A stretch of 64,000 nucleotides of DNA from Emydura subglobosa (taxonomy: Eukaryota > Chordata > Testudines > Chelidae), in the NCBI GenBank assembly GCA_007922225.1, contig ML679961.1, forward strand, positions 10,861,762 to 10,925,761, in the 5' to 3' direction. Numbering within the stretch: position 1 is the first letter of the stretch; every line of letters starts with the position of its first letter. The notes beneath the pieces were generated by a model. The model was given only the letters and a program-made list of their open reading frames with translations, made no database searches and was not told the origin of the DNA. Positions 13,801 through 28,800 of this stretch are shown here, in pieces. The position numbers and the translations under genes were made by a program.

Positions 13801-16800
13801 AAAATTTCAGGTTTAAACATTCTGCATGTGAGCTTTTCCTCCACCGCCCAAAACAAAAAGTGTTTTTTGGATTTGTTTTTGTTTGTTTTTTAGGGAGACA
13901 GAGGAAAATTGTGAATTATCTCATTCCTTCAACACAAAAGTGGATGAAGGATTTTGCTCACTCTTTCCAAAAGTATTAGTTTCAGGTCAAAAATCAAGCA
14001 TGGAAAATTTCAGCCTCCCAAAATTAGTTTTTTCTTGACAAACGTTCAGTGTGATATCAGATTTTCTCTCTGGATTTCCATAGGAATAAATTCAGTGGTT
14101 CTGAGTGATTACTTCCCAGAAGGAAAAATACGCTAATGCAAAACTCCTTTTTTTGTGTTAAATTGGTAAGCAGGAAAGCAGTGATGGATGGGAAGTTTAA
14201 AACTTCACTTGCCTATCAATGCCCATGTCCAGTTTCATCTCCATTTGTTCTATTATATCCTTTTTCTTCTGAAGGCATTCAGATAACTTAGGAGAAGAGC
14301 TATAAAATATTAGGGAAAAAATCATAACAGTCAAACGTAATGCAAATCAAATCCACTTGCTTTGGTTGCTAGTGATAACAGGAGTACTTCAGGATTCCCC
14401 ACCCATCCTCTCCCAGAAAGTACCAAACTGGATGCAGCTATCTGTCCTTGTAACCAAAGACTGATGGATGGAGCTACTTCAAAAACCAGCTGAGCCCACA
14501 CTTGTATTTGCTGAACCAGAGGTGGGTGACACTGCTGTAGTTCAGAGAGAGTTGCTCCCGGACTGAGCATTCAGCTTCCACAACGCTGCAGCTCCCAGTG
14601 GGACAAAGAGTGAGACAAAATTGCTGTGCACGCCAACACGCTACACATCAGCAGAATAGACTAGAAGACTCATCTTCCACATGTACTAATTAGAAGTCCA
14701 ATTTAAATAAATACTACACTTTCTACAACTTCCAGCACCAATAACGCAAATTATTCTTAAAGTAAATTTCTTTTAATAAAAATATTGAACTGTATTAATA
14801 GTAACACAAATGAAATGCATAATTTCTAGTAATGATGACGATACACATTCACAGAAGAAATGCAAAACAAAAAAAGTGACATACCTGATTAATGGCATCA
14901 AATGATCATTAAACTGCTTGTCAAACAAATGGAAAATAGTATTGGCCTGGTGTACAACATCCAGGAAATAAAGATTTGCACTCTTAGAATCAGGAGAAGG
15001 AATGCCTAAGATGAAAACATTTATTTAGGATCATTAAAAAAATATATAGTGCATGTAATCTGTATCACTATCCTTTCTAAGGATAAGGGTAAAATATTGA
15101 CAATGAGAAAAGTCTTTCTGTATGAGAAGCGTTTCTCTAGAGTAGACAACACATACATGTACACACATACACACTAAACAAACATACTACATAAAAACCT
15201 CATTCTACTTTTATGGAGATGGTGAAAGAAATAGGAAGGGAATGATCATACTCAGATTCTTATGATGCCAGAAATAAAGCCCCCAGATAGTTCTGAATAA
15301 TTAAACATTGTCTTTCAACCTGTAGTGATTTCCCATATGTTAGGTGAGCTTCAGAAGCTTATTATACTTTGACTTCCTAATAAATGAAACAAATTAACTC
15401 CTTTTATCACCACATTCTGCACAACACTAACTTGCATATATCGCAAGGCCAATCACTGAAGAGTATAAAGTGCTCTGTAGCACTATCTGAATTCACTGAC
15501 CAATTAGAATTATTAATAATTAGAAACATTAATATGTGCTGCATTCCACACATGTAAGAAAACAAAGACAGAATTATACTCACCAGCAAGTCCAGTTTCC
15601 AAGGCATAATCAATATGCTCAATACACAAGAACTCCACAAGCATTGAAAAAATTCTGAATGCATTCTTCGGTAAATCAGAAGGATCAGACAGCTGTAAAA
15701 ACAACAAATATTTTTATACTTAGTGTTAGGACTTGTTGTCTATACTTGGAAGTTTATTTGAATTAGGGTAGGATGAGAATTAAAAGCACACAAGCGATTT
15801 CAGAATAACTGGAACAACAGTGTGACTATCCACAATGCTATTCCTGATTATCTTCATGTGTAGACAATCCTTTGTACACACTTTTTATAATATATAAATA
15901 TTAAACAGAAGCTATTTCACCTTGAGTGATCCCACAAGTCTTAAAATTACAAAGCACTTTCAAAATAATTAGAGATCCTCAAACGGTGTAAACTGTCATA
16001 GTTCCATAGAAGTGAATAAAGTGAGACTGTTACATCATCTGAGGATCTGCCCATACATATCAATATATAATATAGGACTAGAGACATCTATCACATGTTA
16101 AAAATTTCATGTATACATTTGAGAAAGCAGTTGTGCTCAGATTTTTAGTTACATAGTTGCATAATTGATACATACTATGAGTGTATGTAGCTTCAGGGTA
16201 ACAGCACACAGCTGACATCTTTTGGGTGGCCATTTACCATGAGAACAAACACAATTCCAGTAACTGCATGATGATGTGAGTATATTTTTATATGCACATA
16301 ATTCTAAAATCTGATCCTAGGTAGTTATATAGCAAAATCTGATACTGTGTTTTTTGTTTTTTAAGAAAAAAAAACTATTTGGGCTTTTAGAACTTAAAAC
16401 GATGTCACCAGTGACTCTTAAAGTTCTCTGAACAGCAACTGTTCCTTTGGTCCTTTGCAGTTTAGAATATCTGCAAAAGTAAGACCGTTACAGCACAGGA
16501 GACCTGGACCACTGGCATTTAGATTCAAATGTATACTTAAGTTTAGTTATCCAAAAAACCAAAAATAAGAACTACACATTCTAATTCTTCAAATGCATTC
16601 CAATGAAGTTACTAATTTCAAATATTCATTACCTTTAAAAAAGTTTTTATTTTATGTCTCCCTGATAAATTGCGCTTTAAAGGTTCTACTTTCATCTGTT
16701 TCAGTTATGAAAGTGCAACATTTATTCATGCATGCAGAAATACCTGAATTTATTTTGTTCTAACTTTACAAACACAAATCTATCTCGGGCTGAGACCCAG

Positions 16801-19800
16801 TTTGAAAAATTTCATCTCAAAAGGAATTTGTTTGAAAAAAATTATGCACAACTAAAAAGGAAGGTTAGAACAGAAGTTAGAAACTCAGCTATAACTACAG
16901 CAGTTTCAACCCTGATTTTAAAAAGATAATTTATTTCATTGAATAAGACTCAACTCCTTGCCTCTGCACGAAGTCCCCTCACTTCCTATTAGACTTCAAC
17001 TAATGGTAAAACAAGGTGTGTTCTCTAAGTTGAGGGTGTAAACAGTTGCTTTTTCTAGCTCAAATTTGTTTGTGCGCCCCATTCAAATGACATCTATGTA
17101 CAGAAGTCACAAAAAGCAGACTTACTCGATGACATCTTTCAAAAGCTTGCTTGGTTTCTTGCAAAAGGTTAACTACGACTTCTTGGGAGAGGAAGGTTTC
17201 TCCATGGGTATCAATACTCGGGCCCAATGGCAAGTTTGTACGTTGTCTTATTCTCTCTTTGAGATCTTGAATACTAGAATACAGTACACCAGAGGGAAAT
17301 CTCACTGGACGGAAATTTCAATGTTTCAGTTTAACAATGCATTTGGAATATTTTAGGAGTTAATCAGGTAAACAACAGAAGCCTAAAGCATAACTTAATA
17401 GGTGCATGTCTGTATGTTGAATAAAAACACAGCTCTTAAGACCGCCTTACAAAGTTGCCAAGAAAAACTTACCAGAGCAGCAATGTTCACTGTAATTTCC
17501 CCTTAATTATATTTTTCCCTCTTTAAAAAGAAACTCACCCTCCAGTGCCAATGGATCTCTTCTGGTGGTTTTTGGAATCATAATACCGTTGCAGAATCAT
17601 AGAGCTCCTACTTTTCAAATAACCAATTTCCACCTCAATGTAATTCTCCAAGTAGGAAATGAAAATGGATTTGATAAGCTTAGACAAGAAAGTCTGCTTA
17701 TCAGTACCCAAGTTAAACTCCATCAATTTGCTTGAAAGATTAGTAGTTCTTTATGCAAAGGAGACAAAGAGAAAAAAAATGTTACATTTGTATGAATTGC
17801 AGTATTACATGTTTGCAATGCACATAACACAATGGGGTCCCAATCCTGACTGGGATATCAGAGCACGACCAAATGTAAGTGACAAATAACTTTGTATAAT
17901 TTATGCATATATGTAAGGCCATAAGAAAATCACAGGCTGCGATTTTGTTGTGGAAACGGCATCTTTCAACACTCACCGCAACTTTTTTGCAATGCCACTT
18001 AACCAAATTTGGCCCAGCCGTCCCTCCATCATGACATGGTGGGAGTGATGGGGGAGGAGGACAAGGACAATGATGGGACCTGGGACCTGTGTGGATCAGG
18101 GCTGGGCAATCCTGGGAGCTCATCCTGCTTGCTGCCTCACCTCAGCACCAAGCGCTACCACCTGCACTCAGTGCCAGACGCAGTTCCGCTTCTGCCAGGT
18201 GGAGGCTGGGTCTGCTGACTAGCTGCGGCTCCTGTGTGACCTCAAGGACTTTACATTTGGGCAGCTGAGGAAGACATCAGGGGACAGGCTTGGGGAGGAC
18301 CCAGGGAGTGGAGCCAGACAGGAGCTTGTGTCTCCCACAGGGTGCAGCACTGGCACAGGAGGCCCAGTCGTGCCAATTGCCCACAGGGCCTCTAGGGATC
18401 TCTGAGCTAGGGCCAACTCTAGGGTGCAGGAGCTTGGGTCCCCCCTCCCTCGGAATTGGAGGAATGGAGGGGTGTGGGTTTCCAGCCCTTGTTGGTAAAG
18501 GACCCTGCTTCCAACTCAACATCTAGTCAGTTACAAAGCAAGAGTTTAGGTCCTGCAGCCCCAGCTACTCACACACATCTGCACCCCAAACCACAACTTT
18601 CACAAACTGTGGCCACAACTTTTGGACCCCCCCCGCCCAAAAAAAAATCACAACTTTCTTACATCCTTATACATATGGTACAGGTGCAGTCAAGTTGTTA
18701 GCAACTGAACAATGACAACTACTCTTTTCAGATTATGAGAGTAGATTGTTATATACTTTGCTAAATAATAATTTCACCCTCTGATTCCCCAGAAATCTAG
18801 ATACTCTCCTTAAAAGTACACCAACAGCTGTTTTCTAAAAGGTCAGAAAATTTAAAAAGGAAAACTGTCAAGGCAGATGGGCATAAAAATAGTCCAATTT
18901 TTAGAGGAAGTTTAAATTTTGGTCCTCTTTCCCCACCTCTTACCAACAAGTGAACCTTTCACAAGATGCTACTTACAAAACAAAATGTTGATAAACAAAT
19001 TATAGTTACCTTGTATACAGCTCATAAAGATTCTTAAGATACTGTTCTGCATCTGACTTTCTGTGTTCTTCTAACTGATCCTTTACATAACTCTATAAAA
19101 TGGAGGCATAAACTCAGTTAACAGAATAAGGAAAATGAGCATTTCATATTATCTATAATAAACCCTCAAGAATGTACCACATCTTATATAATGTAGTCAT
19201 ACATATTTACTTTTTAATCTCAATTTACAGATATCTTACATTTAGCTCAAGGGTTTTAGATAAATGTGGGTTTTTTTAAGGAAACCAATTTGGAAATGCA
19301 AGGCATCTGCTGCAATCAATATAAATGACACTCACTTGTGTTTGAAATATACTTGAACTACTTATACACAAGATTCAAGATATAAGAGGCAAAGCATCTG
19401 ATTTTCAAAGCAAAAAGGCTGGCGGTCTACATGCACTCTTAGTACACAGAGTAAATGAATACAGCTTATGAATAGGTTAAAGATTCAAATCCACTTACAA
19501 GTTCATGAGCAAACAGATCACTCCTCTTCAAGTTAAGTTGAGGAATTAAATCTAAAGAATCTTCAATTTTATGATTAGGAGCTGTACCAATATTGAATAT
19601 AGATAGGAAGAACTAGATCTTCCACACCTACAGGGAAGTAGCTTTACACATGTGAGTAGACCCGCTGACTTTACTCATGTATATAAGTATTTGCAGAATC
19701 AGCTACATCAGGTTTTCATATTATTAGAGCCCTGCACAGATATGAAAATGTGGATCCCCATCCAATCTCCATCCATAAGAATCAATGTATATCCGACCCA

Positions 19801-22800
19801 CCAATCAGCTGTTTGGGGGCCAGCCCCTCTAGGCAGCTGCCAAACAGCTGATTGGTAGCCTGCAGGGAAGGGGGGGCAGAAGGGAGGGGCACCAAACAGC
19901 TGATCGGTGGCCAGCCCCCATCCCCGGATCTCAAAGGCGGGAAAGCAGCCTCAAATGCTATGAGACAGCTGTAGACAGTTGCTTCCCCGCATTTGAGATC
20001 TGCATCTAATCCACCATCTGCAAAAAAAATGGTCTGCGGATATCACATCTGCATCTGAGAATGGGAATATCCGTGGATATAAAGCAGATATCTGTGGATT
20101 TGTAGGGCTCTACATATTACTACTATATTAGCTGTGGGACCCTATTCCTTGGCATAAATTATTCTAGCATATTCAATGCTAGCCTCACACTGGAAATCTA
20201 ACCCCAAGAGTGAAAGGATTAAAGATATTTACTAAACATAAAATGTCTCTTCTCCCCAAATTTCTGATGTTGGGTCTGGAGTGATAGACCAAGTATGTGC
20301 ATGACAATTGGAACTATTAGTGAATATACCTATTCTTCCAGTTTAAGTCTGCATATATTAGTATTTTATGTATTCTTGATTACATTGTGCTTACAGTACA
20401 AACAGCTATTTTGACATCCTTGACTGATAGTTTTTGTTGTTTTTAAAGAGCAGTCAAATGTGATTTTCCATGATTAAGGCTACTCAGAAAATATTACAAA
20501 CAATATAGCTTCTTTGGGATTTTGTTACTAAAAGTATTTAAGAATGAGTAAGAAAATTCCTTAACAACAAACTTTAATATGCCAAATTTAAAATACCTGA
20601 AGTTTGATCTCAAAGATATTTTGAATAAGTTTGGCCAATACAGTCTCTGGACTACTAAAGATATCTCCAACTTGTTTGTTCACTCGCTGACAGAGAATGG
20701 CTGCATCTTCAAATATGTCATTCCTCAAGTAAGCACCCTAGAGATTAAAGGCACATTACAATTTAAGATTTCCAAACCAATAGATATCAACAATAGTAAA
20801 ACACATGCACAAATAACCAACCCCCCAAAAAAGATATATCTGGTTTCAAAACACATTACCTCTTGACATTGTTTTATGTATACATCAACACAGTGGGAAT
20901 AGCCCTATGAGAGGGGAAAAACAACCCAAAATTAAAACGTTTTCTATGCTTACAGTATTGTGAAATGTTATTACACAAAGACAATTAAATAAATCACATG
21001 CAACAATAGTGGAAAATGGTCTGCTTAGTTTTAATAGTAGATTTATCAAAAAGGATGAACTTTCTCAGACCCATTTTCTTCAGAAGTCTAGATCACTCCT
21101 GTATTCATTCAGAAAAGGTACTTAATACACCACATATTTTTACTGTTAAAAACTTAGTCTTTACCTTGAAGTGAAGTAAAACAGCAGCTACTTCTCGCAT
21201 TCTGGAGATTTCCCCCCTTCTCTGTGCATTGGTAAATTCCTGAATCAACTGCAACTCTAAATCATGGTACTTACCTAAAAAGAAACAAAATCCATAAGGC
21301 TTTGCAATAAAGGTATTGAAAAAGAAATAAAGACATTTGAATGTTGACATTAAAAGCAGATTAAGTAACACAAGTTAAGATTGAGAAAAATTGGTTGAAT
21401 GGGGGAAGAAACTTACTTGCTATTTTTGATTTTACTTCAGAAAACCTGTTAAACCAAAAAACGTACTATTAATCAAAACCCGCATCATAAAAAATTCAAA
21501 CAAATATTAACATGTTAGTTGAACACTTTTATGGTGAATTCTAGTTTAACAACATATGGAGCAGGAAGACAATGGTATTTCATGTTTTATCTGTAGGAAA
21601 TCAATAAGAAATTAGTATACAATTAACATGGAAATAAGCAAGCTCAAATTATGTTGTTTCCAGCAAAATGTATCGAGTACTTTGAGGTGTATGTTCAAAC
21701 GTGATCCTATATACTCACATACACCCAGAGTCTCATCACCTCAAAAACTATTAAAGGAATCAGCTGAGGAAAGGCACCAACAAAAAAACTGAAGTTACAC
21801 AATAGTTATAGTTCTTGTCAATATTATTTTAAATGTTTGAATTGTGTTTTACCTGTCAAAAGGTAATTCCTGTGCAATCAGATGCAACTTCTGAATAATA
21901 TCAGCTGCTTCTTTAATCTGTTGGGGGAAGGGGAAGACACAGGTTTATTTAAAAAAAGGAGAAGTTATGACTGTAAGGTTTGTCTTTCTCCACAATTCCC
22001 CCCCTCCCATCAGGAATGTACACTCCCTCTTTTTAAAGTTGCTTGGTAGCCACATAGAAAGTAACACCCACTTCAGGACTCAGAGCATTTTTTTATTATG
22101 TCGGAGATCCATCTTATTTACCTACTAGTAGTTTGTACAATTTCACGTAAACACAAAGATCACAATAAAGCATCTTAAATCTATAAAAACAGTTGGCTCA
22201 TCTGCCTAGTGCTATTGCAACATTAGGTGTGCAAGGGCTCAGAATTCAAGACTTAGCTCTATCTCCACTCCTGAACTAGAAGCGTCTGAGAGTAATGCTG
22301 TGACTTTCTGCTAAACCCCAGGGTAAAGTGGCCAGGGGTCGTTCCAGCCAGGTCAGAAGCAGCACTAATAAGTTCCAAGTAGAGCTGCGGCTTGACTTTC
22401 TTCAACTAGAAAGAACAGTCATGACCGGATAGCTGGAAAGGTTAAAGTGGAGAATGTCTGGAGTTTCTAGTATCCTGCTGGGGGGGGAGAGGGAGGGAAA
22501 ACTAGGGTGAAAGAAATCGCATCCAAATTATTTCCTTTAAGGCAGAGATTATGTTTTAGATGAAAGGGAGTTTAATCCTGGGGCTATAAAAAGCATTTTA
22601 TAGCAAACGATATTTAGTTACAAGAAATACTAAGTGCAATTAAGACAGTCTGCAAACTCCTACTTGCCATACACAGGAAAATTTTTGACCGGTGAGTAAG
22701 ATAATTTGTCTTTTCATTCTCAGTCATCATAGTAAAGGATGGCTTAACAGATATTAGTGACAAGTTTTGGCAGGTTGAATTAAAATTATGAGAATGCGAA

Positions 22801-25800
22801 TCACATCTTTTGCAACTGTAAACATTAGAGCTGGATGTTACTGAAGCCTTTTAAAAGCTGAAATTTGTTGACAGGCCCAAGCAAAGTGTCTCCATGATGG
22901 TACTGGAAGCTTTATTATTGCAGCTTTGGGCACTAGAGGGCACCTTGAAAGGGTAAGGAAAATCCTAGCCACTATGTGTTAAAGCTACCAACAAAAACAA
23001 TGATGCTAGATTTGACAGGAATGAGGAGACATGAACATCATGCGGTCTCCCTGCCCTTCCTACTAGTTTTGCTCTTGTGAGCTGGGGGAAGGCTCCGAGG
23101 CATGACAATAATGCAAATATTTTTTCTTTTTTTTTTTTTTTGCAATTATTAACCAACTTCTTAAGTGAAGATCCAGAATTCAACAACTCCTATGTACAAC
23201 AGAAGCCATGACAAATCAATTTTCCATGGTTTCTATTTAAATCTGGAGATTTTGTTTTTACTTGAATCAGACTTCAGTAAACTGTGTTAAATCAAAATAA
23301 ATATGGATGCTATGAAATACAAGTTAAAGACTAGACGTACCTAATGAATATAAAAAAATATGGACAAAAATAAACAAAAGGAAGTTTTAATAGATAATTC
23401 AAGGCAATAAAATATTTTTACATAAGAACAGCCATACTGGGTCAGATCAATGTTCCATCTAGCCCACAATTCTGTCTTCCAACAGAAGCCAATGCCAGAT
23501 GCTTTAGAGGGAATGAACAGAACAGGTAATCATCAAGTGATCCATCCTGTCAGACATTCCCAGCCTCTGGCAAACAGCAATCCTTGCCTATCCTGGCTAA
23601 TAGCCATTGATAGACCAATCCTCCATGAACTTATCTAGTTCTTTTTTTGAACCCCGTTGTAGTCTTAGCCTTCACAACATCCTCTGGAAAGAAGTTTCAC
23701 AGGTTGACTGTGTGTTGTATGAAGAATACTTCCTTTTGTTCATTTTAAATCTGCTGCCTATTAATTTCATTCGGTGACCTCCTAGTTCTTGTGTTATGAG
23801 AAAGAGTAAATAATACTTCCTTATTTACTTTCTCCACACTAGTCAATATTTTATCGACCTCTATCATATCCCTCCCTTAGTCGTCTCTTTTCCAAGCTGA
23901 GAAGCCCCAGTTTTATTAATCTCTCATGGCATATCATGGATTTATAAAGAGGCAATACAATATTTTCTGTCTTATTATCTATCCCTTTCCTAATGGCTCC
24001 CAACATTGTTAGCTTTTTTGACTGCCACTGCACATTGAGTGGATGTTTTCACTATCCACAATGACTCCAAAATCTCTTTCTTGAGTGGTAACAACTAATT
24101 TAGACCCTATCATTGTATATGTATAGTTGAGATTATGTTTTCCAATGTGCATTGCTTTGCATTTATCAACAGTGAATTTCATCTGCCATTTTTTTGCCCA
24201 GTCACCCAGTTTTGTGATATCCCTCTGTAAGTCTTCAGTCGGCTTTAGACTTAACTATCTTGAGTAGTTTTGTATCATCTGCAAATTTTGCCATCTCACT
24301 GTTTACCCCTTTTTCCAGATCATTTATGAATATACTGAACAGTACTGTTCCACTACAGACTCTTGGGACTATTTTACTCTCTCCTTTCTGAAAACTGACT
24401 ATATATTCCTACCCTTTGTTTCCTATCTTTTAACCAACTACTGATCCAGGAGAGGACCTTCCCTCTTATCCCATGACAGCTTACTTTGCTTAAGAGCCTT
24501 TGGTGAGGGACCTTGTCAAAGGCTTTCTGAAAATCTAAGTACACTATATCCACTGGATCACCCTTGTCCACATGCCTGTTGACCCCCATATAAAGGACAA
24601 AACAGCAAAATGCTGCTTACTGAGCAGTAATGCAGAGAAGGATTTGAGGATGATGGCAAACATATTAAATATGAGTACATGGTGCAATGATGTTGCATAA
24701 AGACCAAACACTAATCTAGGTATCACTGATAAAACTAAGGAGGTGATTATTTTATCCAGCTTTAGAAAAGTGGCAACTGGAGCACTCCGCTCACTTATAG
24801 GCTCTTAATTACAGAAAAAGGATTGGTAAACTAGTCCCTCCAAAGCAGGACAACAGAAGTGACATGGAACAGAAGGTATGACTTCATAAAGAGGCTGAAG
24901 AAATTGGATATATACAGTTTGGGGAAGAGTAAGCAAAGCGGAGATATACCACATCACAGAAATAAAAATGGGAGAGAATTATTCAGAGTAGTTAAAAAGT
25001 GGTAAGACTGAAAGAACAATCCAAAAGTAGAAAAGGGAAAAAATTCCAGTTAAACTAAGAATTTGCATGCATGAGGTCAATAAGGCAATAAAATAGTTTA
25101 CCCAGGGAAATCATGATGGCGCGATCATTAAGTGCCCAAGAAAAAGTATTTTAACACTTTGGCAAAAATATTAGAGCAAACCTTGCACTTATGTGGGAGA
25201 TAATCCAAAGGCAACTCAGGAGGTGTCATTAGCCCAAAAGCAGTGATATGTACAAAGACCTTTGGGTTCTAAGATCATATTAATATTTCTTTGTCTGGGT
25301 TATATTTTACTTTTAGAGCACACACAGGATTGCACTGAAATTGTTGTGGGTACAAGGAAATGATAAAGTACATGTCTGGACAGGTTCTCCCTTATTTCTA
25401 TAAATGTTATCTCTACTTATGATCTGAATTAGGAAGTAATGTTAAAGTTACAGAGCACAATCAATATGCAGGCACCCAACTTACATGGTATCTACATAGG
25501 ATTACTTGTACCTAGAAAATCTAGTTTCTACTCCCAGCTCTGTCACAGGCTTCCTTTGTGGCCTAACACAAAACATTTGGCCACTGCCTCATTTCTCTCC
25601 TTCACACCCACAACTGTAAGATGCAGATACTACCTCACTGGGTGGTGTTAGAATTAGTTCATGTTTGTCAAGTCCTTTCTTCACCTTAAAATCTATTCAA
25701 ATATTTTGGGATCTTCCAGTGAAAAGTGCTATGGAACTTCTAGTTACAAATGGAATGAAAACAACGATACTTACTGCAGTAGGCTCAAAAGTAATTACTC

Positions 25801-28800
25801 TGTAACCTGCATTGTACTATTTAAATCCCATGTTACTACATGGTATTTTATATGGAAGTCGATGGTCAGCGCTTCTTAAAAAAACGTATGCCAGTTTTAT
25901 TTGTGTCTAGCTTAGAAAGTTCTTACATTTTGATATATAACTTTTACATACAGATCGGGAAAAGGTTTTGTCTGCTTGTGATGCACTTTTTTTTAGTTTA
26001 AATCTGTTCTCATTTTTCTTGAAGGACAGAAACACTTTTTCACACTTCCGGACTAATGCAGAGCAATCAATCAGCAGTTACCGTATATCCATAGACTGAT
26101 TCAAACAACATTGTGCAACTGACTGCTATGGAGTATGGGCATATGAAATGATTCGTTTCTGATTTCCCTGTGATATGTTTTCAGCTAAGCACTAAGGGGA
26201 TGACTATTCCCCCTGAGCTATGACTCACATCTCTCCTAGTGGATGTATTTCAGGTAGAGCCAGCGTTCCTTAACATTTTTTACCAGGTCTGCAAAATAGA
26301 TTTTTGCCATCCCAAATGCAGCAACTCCTACCCACCATGATTGCCCCACTTCCCAAAGTATTTTGGGTTAGGGAGATGATTTTTTTGAATATATCTCAAA
26401 TGTAATTTATTCATTTTATATACTGTATGGAGTCATCTCTATCCTGTTTTCTGCAGCAGCTGGGCCCCACTTCTGCAGTTTGTTCCATTCAGCCCCACGG
26501 ATCAGTTTATACTAATTTATGCTTTCTCAGTTATCTTCATAAGAAAGGAGGACTAGAAACGTTCTTCTTTACAATTCTTTTAAGAAGTATCTTAGCTTTC
26601 ATCCCTAGTTCCCCCAAATCTTGTGGAGAGAAAGGGGTACACCACCATAGGCTTTCCACAGCTCAAAAATCACACTCCAATAATAAGTATCCATGGCCAG
26701 CAGACTGCACAACAAAAATCTCAGCAGTTGTGTTTAAAAACTTTATGCATTATTAGGTGGAACTGAGGTGAGGCAGGAGCTCAAAGGAAAAAGGCAAGAG
26801 ATTTGTGTGCGCATTCTAAAACTGCCCTCTCAGCATTTTTCAAATCTCTCATAATTTCATAAAATGAAAAATGCCAACATTGCCACATTAAGAATCACTG
26901 AATACAAATGCTTTATCAGCAATCTGCAGGCTAGTGTTGTTAATTTACATTTCAGAACAATGGAACTTTAACAAGTCAGTCACTCACTGGTTTGAAGTCT
27001 GACCATGGTAAGTCATGGTAGCAGCTTGTAATTAAGGCAGTACTGCTTATTGCTTTGAACTGCTTTCATCCCGCTGACAGCTCTTACCTTTTCAGAGTTT
27101 GTAAAAACATCAGACTTCAGCTCTCCATCCAGAAACTCATTAAAGTATTTCATCAGTTTCTGAGCCTCCACAGCCCGTTGCCGTGGCGTGTTTACCCCCT
27201 CCAGTTGGTCACCAAGGTGACAGACCTTAGTTGCTACATAGCTGATGTGCTCATCTAGTTCTTGAAAATGTTGGAAGGCAACCTGGGAGAACAACAGACA
27301 TACCCATAAAACACCCAATTTTTCTTCTTACTTTACTTATAAAAAAAAATAAAGGTAAACTACTGATTCTATCTGATATCAGACAGAATGACAAGCACAC
27401 CAAACTGGATACCTTAATTTCACTGTGCTCTCAGATCTGGAGAGAACTCCTGTGACTGGGAAAAGGATATATGCTTCATTTCGAGTGCATCCCTAATTGC
27501 CCAAAGTTCACTTTCTTCCTTTACACTTTTCTGAAGAGCCATATAAGCAAACACTAAAGATCAAAGAATCATAGAAGTGTAAGACTGAAAGGGACCCTCC
27601 AGAGCTCTTCTAGTCCAGTCCCCTGCACTCAAGGCAGTACTAAGTATTATCTAGACCATCCCTGACAGGTGTTTGTCTCACCTGCTCTTAATAATCTCCA
27701 GTGACTGAGATTCCACAACCTCCCTAGGCAATTTAATCCAAAGTTTAATTACCCTAACAGTTAGGAAGTTTTCCTTAATGTCTAACCTAACCCGCCCTTG
27801 CTGCAATTTAAGCCCATTGCTTCTTGTCCTATCCTCAGAAGTTAAAAAGAACAATTTTTCTCCCTCCTCCTTGTAACAACCTTTTATGTATTTGAAAACT
27901 TATCATGTCCGCCCCCTGTTCCCCCTGCCCCCCAGTCTTCTCTTCTCTAAACTAAACAAACTATTATTTCAATCTTCCCTCATGGGTCAAGTTTTCTAGA
28001 CCTTTAATCATTTTGTTGCTTTTCTCTGTACTTTCTGCAATTTGTCTACATCTTTCCTGAAATGTGATGCTCAGAACTGGATACAATACGCCAGCTGAGG
28101 TCTAAGCAGCGCAGAGTAGAGCAGAAGACTGATTTCTCATGTTTTGCTTACAAGACTCCTGCTAATACATCCCAGAATGATGTTTGCTTTTTTTGCAACA
28201 GTGTTAAACCGTTGACTCATATTTAGCTTGTGATCCACTATGACCCCCAGATCCCTTTCTGCAATACTCCTTCCTAGGCAGTCATTTCCCATTTTGTACA
28301 AGTGCAATTGATTGTTCCTTCCTAACTGGAGTACTTTGCATTTGTCCTTATTGAATTTCATCCTATTTACTTCAGACCATTTCTCCAGTTGGTCTGAATC
28401 ATTTTGAATTTTAATCCTATCCTCCCAAGTATTTGCAACCGTGCCCAGTGTCATATCATCCAAGTTAGTGGCCCAATGCTTAGCTGATGTAAACTGAAAT
28501 AGCTCCACTGACTTCAGTAGAGCTATGTTGATTTACATCAGTTGAGGATATGGCCCCATATCTTTTATCACAGATATTCACATAAAGTGCCAAACATAAC
28601 TTGTGAAGTACCAAAACCAGTTGTGACAATTACAAATGTGTATTTACTGTACCCTAAACTTTACCTTTCTCTATGCGAAAAGATATGGGGCCAAATCTAT
28701 ACATATACATACACACACTTCATATGTATATTGTTTAAGATGAACATTTAAGTTATGCACAAGATATTACACATAAAATACACATTTTATCATTTTATTC

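Larger units (their letters stand above)
10691..14212 (-). other. EXOC5 intron 15 (GC-AG type)
   Basis: A 3522-bp intron with donor GCAAGT and acceptor AAAG. It contains a GC-rich repeat candidate (12240-12992) and two MIR-like SINEs (about 13290-13470 and 13560-13745). The stretch 10691-12239 shows nothing recognised. Confidence 0.9.
21918..27087 (-). other. EXOC5 intron 4
   Basis: A 5170-bp GT-AG intron. It holds a minus-strand CR1 (23418-24592) abutting a degenerate LINE-like stretch (about 24593-25200). The parts 21918-23417 and 25200-27087 show only AT-rich sequence and a T-run at about 23121-23142. Confidence 0.9.

Noticed and set aside
18009..18522. Overlapping frames in the GC-rich island of EXOC5 intron 10
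   Set aside because: No frame shows a recognisable domain and the island is short; reported as a compositional anomaly, not as a gene.
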